Made by a program: the position numbers and the translations under genes. A stretch of 64,000 nucleotides of DNA. Origin: a virus. This document shows positions 40,477 through 46,648 of the stretch, piece after piece. Position 1 is the first letter of the stretch, and each line of letters opens with the position of its first letter. Where the stretch lies: IMG/VR virus record IMGVR_UViG_3300031772_000001, positions 1 through 64,000 of that record. One strand, written 5' to 3'. Under the pieces are notes generated by a model that saw nothing but the letters and a program-made list of their open reading frames with translations, was not told the DNA's origin and did not search any database.

Positions 40477-40695
40477 TCAACTTTTCGGGGTCTGTTGGCA
40501 ATGCTTCAAAGTATGATTATCAAACATGTACCAATAATTTCTTTTTAGAGGACTCTTAGCCTTGCTAACCTCACGAATGAAAAACTTTGCCTGCTCAAGA
40601 CCTTTAATGAAAGAGTCCTGATCAATACCCTTTGGGGCCATATTAGCTTTACACCACTCAATTTCCTTATCTACAGCATCAAGATACTCCTGCAT
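40477..40695 (-). CDS. Hypothetical helical protein (72 aa)
   Basis: Starts MQEYLDAVDKEIEWCKANMA after GGAGGAAG. Helical (FIKGLEQAKFFIREVSKAK). It is the first ordinary gene beyond the left end of the attC-like cassette array. Confidence 0.55.
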   Translation of the reverse strand: MQEYLDAVDKEIEWCKANMAPKGIDQDSFIKGLEQAKFFIREVSKAKSPLKRNYWYMFDNHTLKHCQQTPKS

Positions 40696-40714
40696 ATTCT
40701 TCCTCCATTATTTC

Positions 40715-40918
40715 TCAACCTATAGTGTCAAGCCGTGTTTTGGGCTTTAGCTGTTGTACGAAGTGGCGCAAATTCCGCAGTGTCCGCCACGCCTTATCCA
40801 ACAGCGTGTACCAATGATAAACTATGAATGCACGCGGGAATCCTGACCAGAAATGCCACTTACCGCAATACGGATAGTTACAGAACGATTTACTTTCAAT
40901 AATGAAACCTCTCCACAT
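40715..40918 (-). CDS. Cassette 8 protein (67 aa)
   Basis: Starts MWRGFIIESKSFCNYPYCG after GGAAAGTAG. Aromatic-rich (KWHFWSGFPRAFIVYHWY) with a helical C-half. No family recognised. Most distal cassette; its 3' end runs into the weakest attC-like site. Confidence 0.5.
   Translation of the reverse strand: MWRGFIIESKSFCNYPYCGKWHFWSGFPRAFIVYHWYTLLDKAWRTLRNLRHFVQQLKPKTRLDTIG
40716..40756 (-). repeat. attC-like site 1
   Basis: CAAC (40716-40719) and GTTG (40753-40756) flank AAGCC/GGCTT and CTA/TAG pairings. Short (41 bp) and the least convincing member. Confidence 0.5.
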
Positions 40919-40971
40919 AAACTTCTACTTTCCGGCGCGGCCTATAAATTCAGGCTTTGCGCCATTTTGTA

Positions 40972-41089
40972 CAACGTCTACGCAATGGGCGATAGTTTGC
41001 CCCTACAATTACACTGGCCTACCACGACCACATGTATGCCATCGGTGTCCTCAAAATAATGAGGGCAAATTTCGGCCCTTGCGGTGTTG
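40972..41089 (-). repeat. attC-like site 2
   Basis: CAAC (40972-40975) and GTTG (41086-41089); inner arms CGCAATGGGC and GCCCTTGCG pair with one bulged base. 118 bp, within the size range of integron attC sites. Confidence 0.75.
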
Positions 41090-41214
41090 GGTGCCGGTTT
41101 GTCAACCACCACGCGGTTGGCCGCGCTCCAACCGATCTCCGCACTCACCATATCTATCTGATAATCACCAGGCCCTTGCGTCTTCCACCACTCACGGAAT
41201 GTCTTCGCGGCCAT
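40978..41214 (-). CDS. Cassette 7 protein (78 aa)
   Basis: Starts MAAKTFREWWKTQGPGDYQI at the ATG after GGAGGTGAT. The TFxxWW opening is shared with the cassette-2 protein and with small phage Eaa-like proteins. Contains ICPHYFEDTDGIHVVVVGQC. Its 3' third overlaps attC-like site 2 and includes the APNTA peptide encoded by the cassette arm. Confidence 0.6.
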   Translation of the reverse strand: MAAKTFREWWKTQGPGDYQIDMVSAEIGWSAANRVVVDKPAPNTARAEICPHYFEDTDGIHVVVVGQCNCRGKLSPIA

Positions 41215-41244
41215 ATCACCTCCAAAGTTGACAAACTGGCATCC

Positions 41245-41364
41245 CAACGTCTTGCGAAACGTGCGCCGTGCTACAGATTATAGTGGCACACCATACACGC
41301 TTCGCCGAGCGAATACCGCCCTGCACGCTCACCACAGTTCGGACATGGCGCACTTTTGCTGTTG
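41245..41364 (-). repeat. attC-like site 3
   Basis: CAAC (41245-41248) and GTTG (41361-41364); inner arms GCGAAACGTGCGCC and GGCGCACTTTTGC pair at 12 of 13 positions. 120 bp. Confidence 0.8.
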
Positions 41365-41486
41365 GTTGTCTGTTGAGCGAGTACAGCGGTTTTCAGAGTT
41401 TGCCATGCTTCATCCGCAAGAACGACATTACCTACATGTATAGCACAATTTTTCTCGATAGCATCAATAGCCTCGATTGGCGTCAT
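41271..41486 (-). CDS. Cassette 6 protein, CxxC...CxxC (71 aa)
   Basis: Starts MTPIEAIDAIEKNCAIHVGN after TATAGGAG. Helical N-half (DEAWQTLKTAVLAQ), then APCPNCGERAGRYSLGEACMVCHY, a zinc ribbon seen in many small phage proteins. 3' end inside attC-like site 3. Confidence 0.6.
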   Translation of the reverse strand: MTPIEAIDAIEKNCAIHVGNVVLADEAWQTLKTAVLAQQTTNSKSAPCPNCGERAGRYSLGEACMVCHYNL

Positions 41487-41525
41487 GGCATACTCCTATA
41501 ATAAATTTTAGAGCGAAATTGCAAA

Positions 41526-41579
41526 CAACGTTCCGGCAAATTGCCGAAGTGTGCATCACATTTTGGCATTTGCCTGTTG
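41526..41579 (-). repeat. attC-like site 4
   Basis: CAAC (41526-41529) and GTTG (41576-41579); inner arms GGCAAATTGCC and GGCATTTGCC pair with one bulge. 54 bp, the compact form. Confidence 0.8.
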
Positions 41580-41780
41580 TGTGCTGTTTTTTGCGCCACC
41601 GCTGCTTTCAGAGGTTGGCGGGGATGGAACGAGCATCCAATGCGTTATTTTGCAATTATACTCGCAATGGCCAGCAATAAAATCCTGTGCGTGAATAGTC
41701 TCGATACTGCCGTTGTCAAAATGAACTAATATCGGGCCATCGTAATCCGGGACAACACCTTCACCTTTTTTGTACCACAT
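41556..41780 (-). CDS. Cassette 5 protein, DUF551-like (74 aa)
   Basis: Starts MWYKKGEGVVPDYDGPILVH after TATAGGAGG; a longer frame upstream is ignored because it crosses attC-like site 5. VPDYDGPILVHFDNG and ITHWMLVPSPP match the core of DUF551. Homologous at family level to the gene at 36.4 kb. 3' end inside attC-like site 4. Confidence 0.65.
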   Translation of the reverse strand: MWYKKGEGVVPDYDGPILVHFDNGSIETIHAQDFIAGHCEYNCKITHWMLVPSPPTSESSGGAKNSTQQANAKM

Positions 41781-41820
41781 AGCCAACCTCCTATAATTTG
41801 AAAGCGCAAAAAATTGCATA

Positions 41821-41947
41821 CAACGTTTTGCTCTATTGCGACGTGCGTGACAACCACTTGTCAACCTTATTACGGTAGCACTCCGAACAACGCGGAGATT
41901 TGGTCCGCACAAAAACGCACTCTCCGCATGGCGTAATAGCGCTGTTG
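41821..41947 (-). repeat. attC-like site 5
   Basis: CAAC (41821-41824) and GTTG (41944-41947); inner arms GCTCTATTGCG and CGTAATAGCGC pair at about 9 of 11 positions. 127 bp. Confidence 0.75.
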
Positions 41948-42090
41948 GGTGCCGTGGAATGAGCATCCGCCAGATAGTGGCCACAGTCGCTGCACAAAGA
42001 ATAGTTGCTGTCCCGAACTATGCATACATCTCGCTTAATGCAATCAAGTTTTTTGTGGCCACCTATAACCTCCAAGCGAATGAATGGCAT
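41833..42090 (-). CDS. Cassette 4 protein, Cys-rich (85 aa)
   Basis: Contains LDCIKRDVCIVRD, LCSDCGHYLAD, TPCGECVF and RCSECYRNKVDKW: several CxxC pairs, likely zinc-binding. The start is uncertain; the ATG at 42090 lies in the cassette leader before a GGAGG. Includes the APNSA peptide encoded by the cassette arm. Confidence 0.5.
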   Translation of the reverse strand: MPFIRLEVIGGHKKLDCIKRDVCIVRDSNYSLCSDCGHYLADAHSTAPNSAITPCGECVFVRTKSPRCSECYRNKVDKWLSRTSQ

Positions 42091-42092
42091 CC

Positions 42093-42225
42093 CAACGATC
42101 CGCGCTACTGGTTCCGTTGCTCGATCTCACGCAGAAAATCACAAAACCTCATTTTTTGCGCATCAGACCGAGAAGAAGACAATGCCAGTTTGCGCACGAG
42201 AGCAATGGCATCTATAGCGCTGTTG
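42093..42225 (-). repeat. attC-like site 6
   Basis: CAAC (42093-42096) and GTTG (42222-42225); inner arms GCGCTA/TAGCGC pair perfectly. The right core GTTGGGT fits the integron GTTRRRY core. 133 bp. Confidence 0.75.
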
Positions 42226-42329
42226 GGTGCCGTTGTTGACAATTCCTCCGGTTTGGAGGCGCAGCGATCGCACGAACCTGCCGGTATGCCGTGCTGACAC
42301 CACCCGTTGAGCAATACGCTATCATTCAT
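42105..42329 (-). CDS. Cassette 3 protein (74 aa)
   Basis: Starts MNDSVLLNGWCQHGIPAG after GAGGAGG. NGWCQHGIPAGSCDRC is a Cys/His cluster; a helical tail follows (AIDAIALVRKLALSS). Contains APNSA from the cassette arm. 3' end inside attC-like site 6. Confidence 0.6.
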   Translation of the reverse strand: MNDSVLLNGWCQHGIPAGSCDRCASKPEELSTTAPNSAIDAIALVRKLALSSSRSDAQKMRFCDFLREIEQRNQ

Positions 42330-42371
42330 TTTGCGCCTCCTCGGCATATCGACTTGTCAACTATGGCATCC

Positions 42372-42493
42372 CAACGTCCGAGCAATGTACGCAGTGCTAC
42401 TGCTTGTGACAAATCGGAACTCCGGTACAGCAACAACTTTTGATAGGATACTTGCAGCTCGCATACAGAGAGCATTGCGTACTTGCTTTGTTG
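42372..42493 (-). repeat. attC-like site 7
   Basis: CAAC (42372-42375) and GTTG (42490-42493); inner arms GAGCAATGTACGCAGTGCT and AGCATTGCGTACTTGCTT pair at 17 of 18 positions with one bulged base. One of the two clearest sites. 122 bp. Confidence 0.88.
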
Positions 42494-42609
42494 GTGGATG
42501 TAAATCTTTCCACCATAGCGTTCTGTGCGGCATTCCAGACGTTGCTATACTTCTCCATATCTCCGCCGCCGCCAACGTTGCTCCACCACTGCTCAAATGT
42601 CATTTCCAT
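42397..42609 (-). CDS. Cassette 2 protein (FEQWW, 70 aa)
   Basis: MEMTFEQWWSNVGGGGDMEK; WNAAQNAMVERF follows. The FEQWW...WNAA pattern is typical of Eaa-like small phage proteins. The last ~30 residues are Cys-rich and encoded within attC-like site 7, so the natural C-terminus may simply be read-through of the site. Start could be the second Met. Confidence 0.6.
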   Translation of the reverse strand: MEMTFEQWWSNVGGGGDMEKYSNVWNAAQNAMVERFTSTNKASTQCSLYASCKYPIKSCCCTGVPICHKQ

Positions 42610-42646
42610 GCCGCACCTACAATTCCAAAGAAAGGTTTATTTCCAC

Positions 42647-42718
42647 CAACGTTTGCGCAACAGCCGAAGCCGCTACGCCCCCTTGCTACGCTTACGCGGT
42701 TTTGGCTTTGCGCTGTTG
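42647..42718 (-). repeat. attC-like site 8
   Basis: CAAC (42647-42650) and GTTG (42715-42718); inner arms GCGCAACAGCCGAAGCCGC and GCGGTTTTGGCTTTGCGC pair at 16 of 18 positions with one bulge. 72 bp, near the classical attC size. Confidence 0.88.
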
Positions 42719-42936
42719 TTTGTTGTTGCCGTGCGCTCAACTGCTTTCTGCGCGGCGGCGATTTCGCTACGTAACGATTCAATAGCTTTGTCAACGCCGT
42801 GACCAAGGTTGTCCTTTAACATACTGTCGAAAAGCATAGAATACACTTGGTCGGTGATAATGTTTTCGGCGTTGACATAAGGATATCCAAACTCACGCAT
42901 ATTGCGGATAGCCGCAGAAATCAATTTATCTCGCAT
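42673..42936 (-). CDS. Cassette 1 protein (87 aa)
   Basis: Starts MRDKLISAAIRNMREFGYPY at the ATG after GGAAAGGAATGT. NAENIITDQVYSMLFDSMLKDNLG matches a small phage protein type that I recognise without a known function. The basic C-terminus (KPKPRKRSKGA) is encoded inside attC-like site 8. First cassette of the array in transcription order. Confidence 0.65.
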   Translation of the reverse strand: MRDKLISAAIRNMREFGYPYVNAENIITDQVYSMLFDSMLKDNLGHGVDKAIESLRSEIAAAQKAVERTATTNNSAKPKPRKRSKGA

Positions 42937-42987
42937 ACATTCCTTTCCGCCGCGCCTATAATATGGTCGCACGGCAATTGCAAACAA

Positions 42988-43275
42988 CTACCTCAATAAC
43001 GCACTCTCAAACCGTAGACATTTCTCTTTTTCTCTCCTTAATTCCTTTACTTCCCGAAACTTACTTGCATTATCAACCTCTAACCAAGTAACCCTCTGTT
43101 GTAACCTGTCAATCTCTTTTCTTAACCAAGCAACCGCATCCGAAGTACCATTACGCTTATTATCCTTACTCTCACTCTCATTCTCACTTGTAAGTCTTTT
43201 TGCAATTCCGAGTAACCAAGTGTTATCCCTGAGATACACACGCGAATTTACAACAACATCAATGCCCCGCACCAC
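42988..43275 (-). CDS. Coiled-coil hypothetical protein (95 aa)
   Basis: C-terminal half is a strong heptad-like helix (WLRKEIDRLQQRVTWLEVDN, KELRREKEKCLRFES). Its TAG stop is the exact right boundary of the cassette array, so the array may have inserted there or just downstream. Overlaps the upstream gene by 17 bases. Confidence 0.55.
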   Translation of the reverse strand: MVRGIDVVVNSRVYLRDNTWLLGIAKRLTSENESESKDNKRNGTSDAVAWLRKEIDRLQQRVTWLEVDNASKFREVKELRREKEKCLRFESALLR

Positions 43276-43477
43276 AAACCTCTTTCAATTCAACTCTCTT
43301 ATTCCATTGCGTCAAGGCAGGATAATGCATAACAACCCCACATCCACTACACTTCACAACCTGCTCATTCCCTACATCATTCTGTATCGACTCCCAATCT
43401 ATATACGCTTTCCCGCCACAAAAAGGACATGGAAGTAACTTCTTCTTGTCTCTATCGTTAATTAAACCTTCCCACAT
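43259..43477 (-). CDS. Lar-like zinc-ribbon protein (72 aa)
   Basis: Starts MWEGLINDRDKKKLLPCPFC after GAGGTTGAA. LLPCPFCGGKAYIDW, VVKCSGCGVVMHYP and ALTQWNKRV are the full Lar pattern at normal length. Possible role against type I restriction by family analogy only. Confidence 0.75.
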   Translation of the reverse strand: MWEGLINDRDKKKLLPCPFCGGKAYIDWESIQNDVGNEQVVKCSGCGVVMHYPALTQWNKRVELKEVCGAGH

Positions 43478-43499
43478 TTCAACCTCACAAAATAAAACA

Positions 43500-43682
43500 C
43501 TACCCACCATAATGACAATGATGACAGCAGTACCCGTTCTTTACAAGATGGTCACACTTAGGACACCTGTGGGTCACTACCCAAACTCTATAGTCAGCAT
43601 TATCCCTAAGAAGCTGATCAACCTGAAGTTCAAGACTCTCAATTCTGGTATCCTTTGACTGTCCCGGCAAACACTCAGCCAT
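43500..43682 (-). CDS. Small zinc-ribbon protein (60 aa)
   Basis: Helical N-half (RIESLELQVDQLLRDNADY) and a C-terminal ribbon HRCPKCDHLVKNGYCCHHCH. Function unknown. Confidence 0.6.
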   Translation of the reverse strand: MAECLPGQSKDTRIESLELQVDQLLRDNADYRVWVVTHRCPKCDHLVKNGYCCHHCHYGG

Positions 43683-43687
43683 ACCTA

Positions 43688-43861
43688 TCAGCCTTTTATC
43701 TTACTTTTAGATAAATACTCAGCTACTTCACGCCTTTCAGCCTCAAACTCTTCTCGCTCACTCAAATCAAAAACCTTGATCCCGTCCCGCGTCATTATTC
43801 TATACCCCTGACCAGCAGGACAAGACACGTCCTCCCAACCTATTTTACGTTTTTCAATCAT
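43688..43861 (-). CDS. Small hypothetical protein (57 aa)
   Basis: Starts MIEKRKIGWEDVSCPAGQGY; charged helix at the end (EREEFEAERREVAEYLSKSK). Fits exactly between flanking genes with 5 to 10-base gaps, which supports it. No family recognised. Confidence 0.55.
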   Translation of the reverse strand: MIEKRKIGWEDVSCPAGQGYRIMTRDGIKVFDLSEREEFEAERREVAEYLSKSKIKG

Positions 43862-43871
43862 ACTTTATACA

Positions 43872-44129
43872 CTACAACGAAACGGCTAACAGTTGCCGCA
43901 GCTTATTAACTACATAAGGTATAAAAATTTCACTCTCATTTTCATAAATACCAGAAAGCTCATTCATGTAAGCGGCAATTTCATCTCGTAGATGTTTCAG
44001 GGTATTCTCTTTGTCTTCTACCAACTCAAGCATCACACATTTTGCCTCTTCCAACATAGGGTTTGGCGCGTGATGCTCAATCAAAGTTGTAATAACAGAC
44101 AGTGCCTCTTCTTTTGTCATCCGGCTCAT
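43872..44129 (-). CDS. Hypothetical helical protein (85 aa)
   Basis: MSRMTKEEALSVITTLIEHH...; helical throughout (KCVMLELVEDKENTLKHLRD). Could start at the second Met. Function unknown. Confidence 0.55.
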   Translation of the reverse strand: MSRMTKEEALSVITTLIEHHAPNPMLEEAKCVMLELVEDKENTLKHLRDEIAAYMNELSGIYENESEIFIPYVVNKLRQLLAVSL

Positions 44130-44172
44130 ACAACCCTGCCTTTCATTGGTTTTACTTACAGCATCCTATATG

Positions 44173-44520
44173 TCAATGATAATCCTTCTCATCCTGCTCC
44201 CATCCATCCTCAGACCTCAACTCACTTTCCTCCACACCCAACGCCTCAGCCGCTTCCTCGTATCCCCAAGGGTATTGATCTTGCCTGTACCGCACACCCC
44301 CACGTCTTTCCAACCCATGCTTAAATACCCTCGAAATAAACTTCTCCCCCGATGCACCTTCTACCAGTGCAAAATACACAAAATGCCCTACGTCCAGTTT
44401 TACCCGGTATCCTGTCCTCCATTGAAGCTGGTGTGATTGTATTGCATCAACCTCAGATGTACCTTCATACTCAAGCCACTCAGACAAATCAGGCTTCACA
44501 TACCTGAATTTGAAAATCAT
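44173..44520 (-). CDS. Hypothetical protein (115 aa)
   Basis: Beta-rich N-half (MIFKFRYVKPDLSEWLEYEG, YRVKLDVGHFVYFALVEG) and a C-half with YPWGYEEAAEALGVEESEL that could be a helix-turn-helix-like or anticodon-like helix pair. Not recognised. Confidence 0.55.
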   Translation of the reverse strand: MIFKFRYVKPDLSEWLEYEGTSEVDAIQSHQLQWRTGYRVKLDVGHFVYFALVEGASGEKFISRVFKHGLERRGGVRYRQDQYPWGYEEAAEALGVEESELRSEDGWEQDEKDYH

Positions 44521-44548
44521 ACTTACACCCCATCCTACTCATATACCA

Positions 44549-44851
44549 TCACGCATCCGTAACTTCAACTCCAGGAAATGCCTCAACAAATTCTACGCGC
44601 CGCTCGGTCAGATTTTCCCAGAACGTCACCGCCTCATCTACACACAACGGCTCTATGCGGTCCTGTTCGCCCTGCCATTTCGTCAGATGCACCGCGAAAT
44701 ATCCACCCTTGAATGTACGATACAGGAAAGTCTGCCGTCCGTGCCGCTCGAAGTTGTGGCCGTCCCAATAGTCATTCCCGGCGATCAACGTAGCAGATTC
44801 AGTGTTGTACTTCTTGCGGTCGATAATCTCGGTCATGGATACTGGCTTCAT
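44549..44851 (-). CDS. Conserved phage/bacterial small protein (YWDGHNFERHGR)
   Basis: 100 residues. RKKYNTESATLIAGNDYWDG, RHGRQTFLYRTFKGGYFAVH, TKWQGEQDRIEPLCVDEA and VEAFPGVEV match a conserved small protein seen in many bacteria and mobile elements, function unknown. About 100 bases upstream is a sigma70-type promoter (P2). Confidence 0.85.
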   Translation of the reverse strand: MKPVSMTEIIDRKKYNTESATLIAGNDYWDGHNFERHGRQTFLYRTFKGGYFAVHLTKWQGEQDRIEPLCVDEAVTFWENLTERRVEFVEAFPGVEVTDA

Positions 44852-44948
44852 ACTCGGTACTCCTTTGGGGTCTTTGCCCCGGTTTGTGTGTGGTCTGTGC
44901 CACTATGCTACTACAACATCAGAATCAAAAATCTTGTCTTACACCTCT

Positions 44949-44977
44949 AATATACTAAACATAATCAGCAAAGTCAA
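44949..44977 (-). promoter_or_regulatory. Sigma70-type promoter P2
   Basis: On the minus strand TTGACT (44977-44972), a 17-base spacer, then TATATT (44954-44949). Downstream AGAGGTGTAAGACA is identical to the same segment at P1. Drives the gene at 44.5-44.9 kb and those following. Confidence 0.8.
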
Positions 44978-45038
44978 CAGAAAAATAAATTAAATTAAAT
45001 CTACGAAGCCACAACACCCCTATCAGTATCAGTCGCCT

Positions 45039-45158
45039 CTACACCCGACGGGATCTCAGATCATTTTGTAAATAATCCTCAAACAGATCCAACTTCCAAT
45101 CATTTTCTGGTGATAATTCTTCATCTTTTCTTACCTGTGGCAATGCGTATTCATCCAC
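45039..45158 (-). CDS. Possible small acidic protein (39 aa)
   Basis: GTG-start frame reading MDEYALPQVRKDEELSPEND..., ending RSRRV. Overlaps the upstream gene's end by 28 bases; ribosome binding site weak. Protein-like composition is the main support. Confidence 0.35.
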   Translation of the reverse strand: MDEYALPQVRKDEELSPENDWKLDLFEDYLQNDLRSRRV

Positions 45159-45343
45159 TTCGCCGTATCCACCCACCCTTCAACAGTCATACTGGTAAGG
45201 TATAGGGTAAACACAGATGTCTCTGTCCACTTCTCAGTCACCCCACCCGCGAAATACCAGTATCCCTGCCCCTTTACCACCTCTACCCCACGAAACCCTG
45301 CTTTCTGGAGTGCGAGATTCACCTTTTTTACAGTTGTACGCAT
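45131..45343 (-). CDS. Conserved small phage protein (GYWYFAGG type)
   Basis: 70 residues. VNLALQKAGFRGVEVVKGQG, YWYFAGGVTEKW and TSVFTLYLTSMTVEGWVD resemble a small protein frequent in phage early regions, function unknown. Confidence 0.7.
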   Translation of the reverse strand: MRTTVKKVNLALQKAGFRGVEVVKGQGYWYFAGGVTEKWTETSVFTLYLTSMTVEGWVDTAKWMNTHCHR

Positions 45344-45384
45344 CCCGGTCCCCTAATTCTTTTGAATTCTCTATCGAGCAAGCC

Positions 45385-45591
45385 CTAATAGTCTAATTGC
45401 CAATTCTGTGCGGCCTCGTAAGCTGCCCCACCATCACGCTCAACATCACGCTCAACATCACGCTCAACACTTTCCTTAGCAATCAGTGAGGAATACCAGT
45501 TGGCTTCTGCCTCAGTCTCAAACCGAACAACCGTCCCATCATCAAATCGAACATACCATCCAGACTGTTCCTGCTTAACAACACTTTTCAT
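45385..45591 (-). CDS. Small protein with RDVE repeats (68 aa)
   Basis: MKSVVKQEQSGWYVRFDDGT, then FETEAEANWYSSLIAKESVE, then three tandem ERDV units from a 12-bp DNA repeat. First gene behind promoter P1. Confidence 0.6.
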   Translation of the reverse strand: MKSVVKQEQSGWYVRFDDGTVVRFETEAEANWYSSLIAKESVERDVERDVERDGGAAYEAAQNWQLDY

Positions 45592-45655
45592 TCTCTACCT
45601 CCTTAGTCTTATCAACTCTATCTTATCTTTTTTCTCTCCCCTGTCTTACACCTCT

Positions 45656-45684
45656 AATATACGCTATTTCGCCGGTAAAGTCAA
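45656..45684 (-). promoter_or_regulatory. Sigma70-type promoter P1
   Basis: On the minus strand TTGACT (45684-45679), 17 bases, TATATT (45661-45656), then AGAGGTGTAAGACAG shared with P2. The matching spacer length and shared start region suggest a common early promoter type, possibly with an operator in the shared 20 bp. Confidence 0.8.
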
Positions 45685-45741
45685 GTTATTTCTAATAAAA
45701 ATGCAAGTAATCCTCGCTGTTTACTGCAAATAGCAACAACA

Positions 45742-45822
45742 TCAATGAGTTACAGAGTTATTTTTTGTGGTTTTGCCGTATTTTTGAGCTATGTCCAATG
45801 ATCTTACACCATCTTTCTGCAT
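45742..45822 (-). pseudogene. HTH-like remnant (26 codons)
   Basis: The frame reads ...ICDVMQKDGVRSLDIAQKYG KTTKN, resembling the first helices of a helix-turn-helix, then stops. Open also upstream into the preceding gene's stop region. Possibly a truncated regulator gene. Apart from this and P1 the 45.6-45.85 kb gap shows no gene. Confidence 0.3.
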
Positions 45823-45845
45823 TACATCACATATTACTGCCCTTA

Positions 45846-46118
45846 TTACTTCTTGTCTACATCACCATCAGCTTCCTTAATAACATCCTCCAAATCCTCA
45901 CCCTCTACATCTGAAATAACATCATCTGAATCCTCCACCGGCAACGGCTCATCAAACGCTACCGCAAATGCAATATCTACCGCCTCCTCTATACACCCCA
46001 ACATCTCATAGTAATACCCCGTGTGCCGCTTGACAAACCCCGTTACATCTACCCACTTGTCAAACCTGTGACACGCCTCCCGCTTCGCATACTCTACTTC
46101 CCCACGCTTACATCCCAT
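45846..46118 (-). CDS. Hypothetical protein, acidic C-terminus (90 aa)
   Basis: VEYAKREACHRFDKWVDVTG, VKRHTGYYYEMLGCIEEAVD and AFAVAFDEPLPVED form a compact helical domain, followed by an Asp/Glu tail. Has the look of a conserved phage protein; function unknown. Confidence 0.6.
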   Translation of the reverse strand: MGCKRGEVEYAKREACHRFDKWVDVTGFVKRHTGYYYEMLGCIEEAVDIAFAVAFDEPLPVEDSDDVISDVEGEDLEDVIKEADGDVDKK

Positions 46119-46149
46119 ACAATACCCCCCTATGATACCTGATCAACGC

Positions 46150-46193
46150 TACATCAACGGTAATCTGATTGACGGTAATCTGATTGACGGTAG
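46150..46193. repeat. Tandem 15-bp direct repeats upstream of the thioredoxin operon end
   Basis: GGTAATCTGATTGAC occurs twice in tandem with partial third and preceding copies (AACGGTAATCTG, GACGGTAG). The surrounding 46.12-46.32 kb gap has no gene. Could be a small iteron or protein-binding site. Confidence 0.6.
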
Positions 46194-46318
46194 TTTTTAT
46201 CAAAAATCAACATTTTTTGACACTAGACGCCCCACCGTTTTTACGACCCCCGCCAACAGGCCCCATAGGGTAAGTCGTCAAGTATATTTTTGAAAAAGAA
46301 TAGAAGAACTGTCTACCC

Positions 46319-46648
46319 TTACCGTTCCCCCACCGTAGCATCAACAAGACACTCCCTTATACACTCTTCAGGATGATAACCTATCACCCTATCTACCTGC
46401 CTACCCTCTTTGTAAATCACCAATGTAGGCACTGCTGTTATGTGATGTAACTTAGCTTGTTCAAAAAACCCTTCGTGATCCTCTACATTTACTTTATAGA
46501 ATTGAATTGAAGGAAACTCTTTTTCAAACCCCTCTATTATAGGGAGAACTTTATTACAAGGAGCACACCATCCTGCATGAAACAAGATCGCCACAATACC
46601 CTCACCATGTGTCACCTCATCATACTGCAACTCTTTTAATAATCTCAT
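46319..46648 (-). CDS. Thioredoxin-like protein
   Basis: 109 residues with the active site WCAPC (Cys28, Cys31), FYKVNVEDHEGFFEQAK, and cis-Pro in ITAVPTLVIYKEG. Complete thioredoxin fold without signal peptide, so cytoplasmic. Phage thioredoxins can serve ribonucleotide reductase or polymerase processivity; the partner is not in the window. Start overlaps the HD gene's stop (ATGA). Confidence 0.92.
   Translation of the reverse strand: MRLLKELQYDEVTHGEGIVAILFHAGWCAPCNKVLPIIEGFEKEFPSIQFYKVNVEDHEGFFEQAKLHHITAVPTLVIYKEGRQVDRVIGYHPEECIRECLVDATVGER

Larger units (their letters stand above)
40716..42989 (-). mobile_element. Integron-like array of eight gene cassettes, no integrase
   Basis: Eight small co-oriented genes alternate with eight imperfect palindromes of the form CAACG...GCGCAA...TTGCGC...GTTG (plus strand), each overlapping the 3' end of its gene, as integron attC sites do. 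Base composition is visibly more GC-rich than the flanks. The right end abuts the TAG of a 95-residue gene: the G of TAG is the G of the first GTTG. No tyrosine recombinase is in the window, so by integron vocabulary this would be a cassette cluster lacking an integrase. Cargo are small phage-type proteins. Confidence 0.8.

Noticed and set aside
40715-40740. T7-like promoter core CACTATAGG on the minus strand
   Set aside because: A single 9-base match with no phage RNA polymerase gene in the window; it lies within attC-like site 1.
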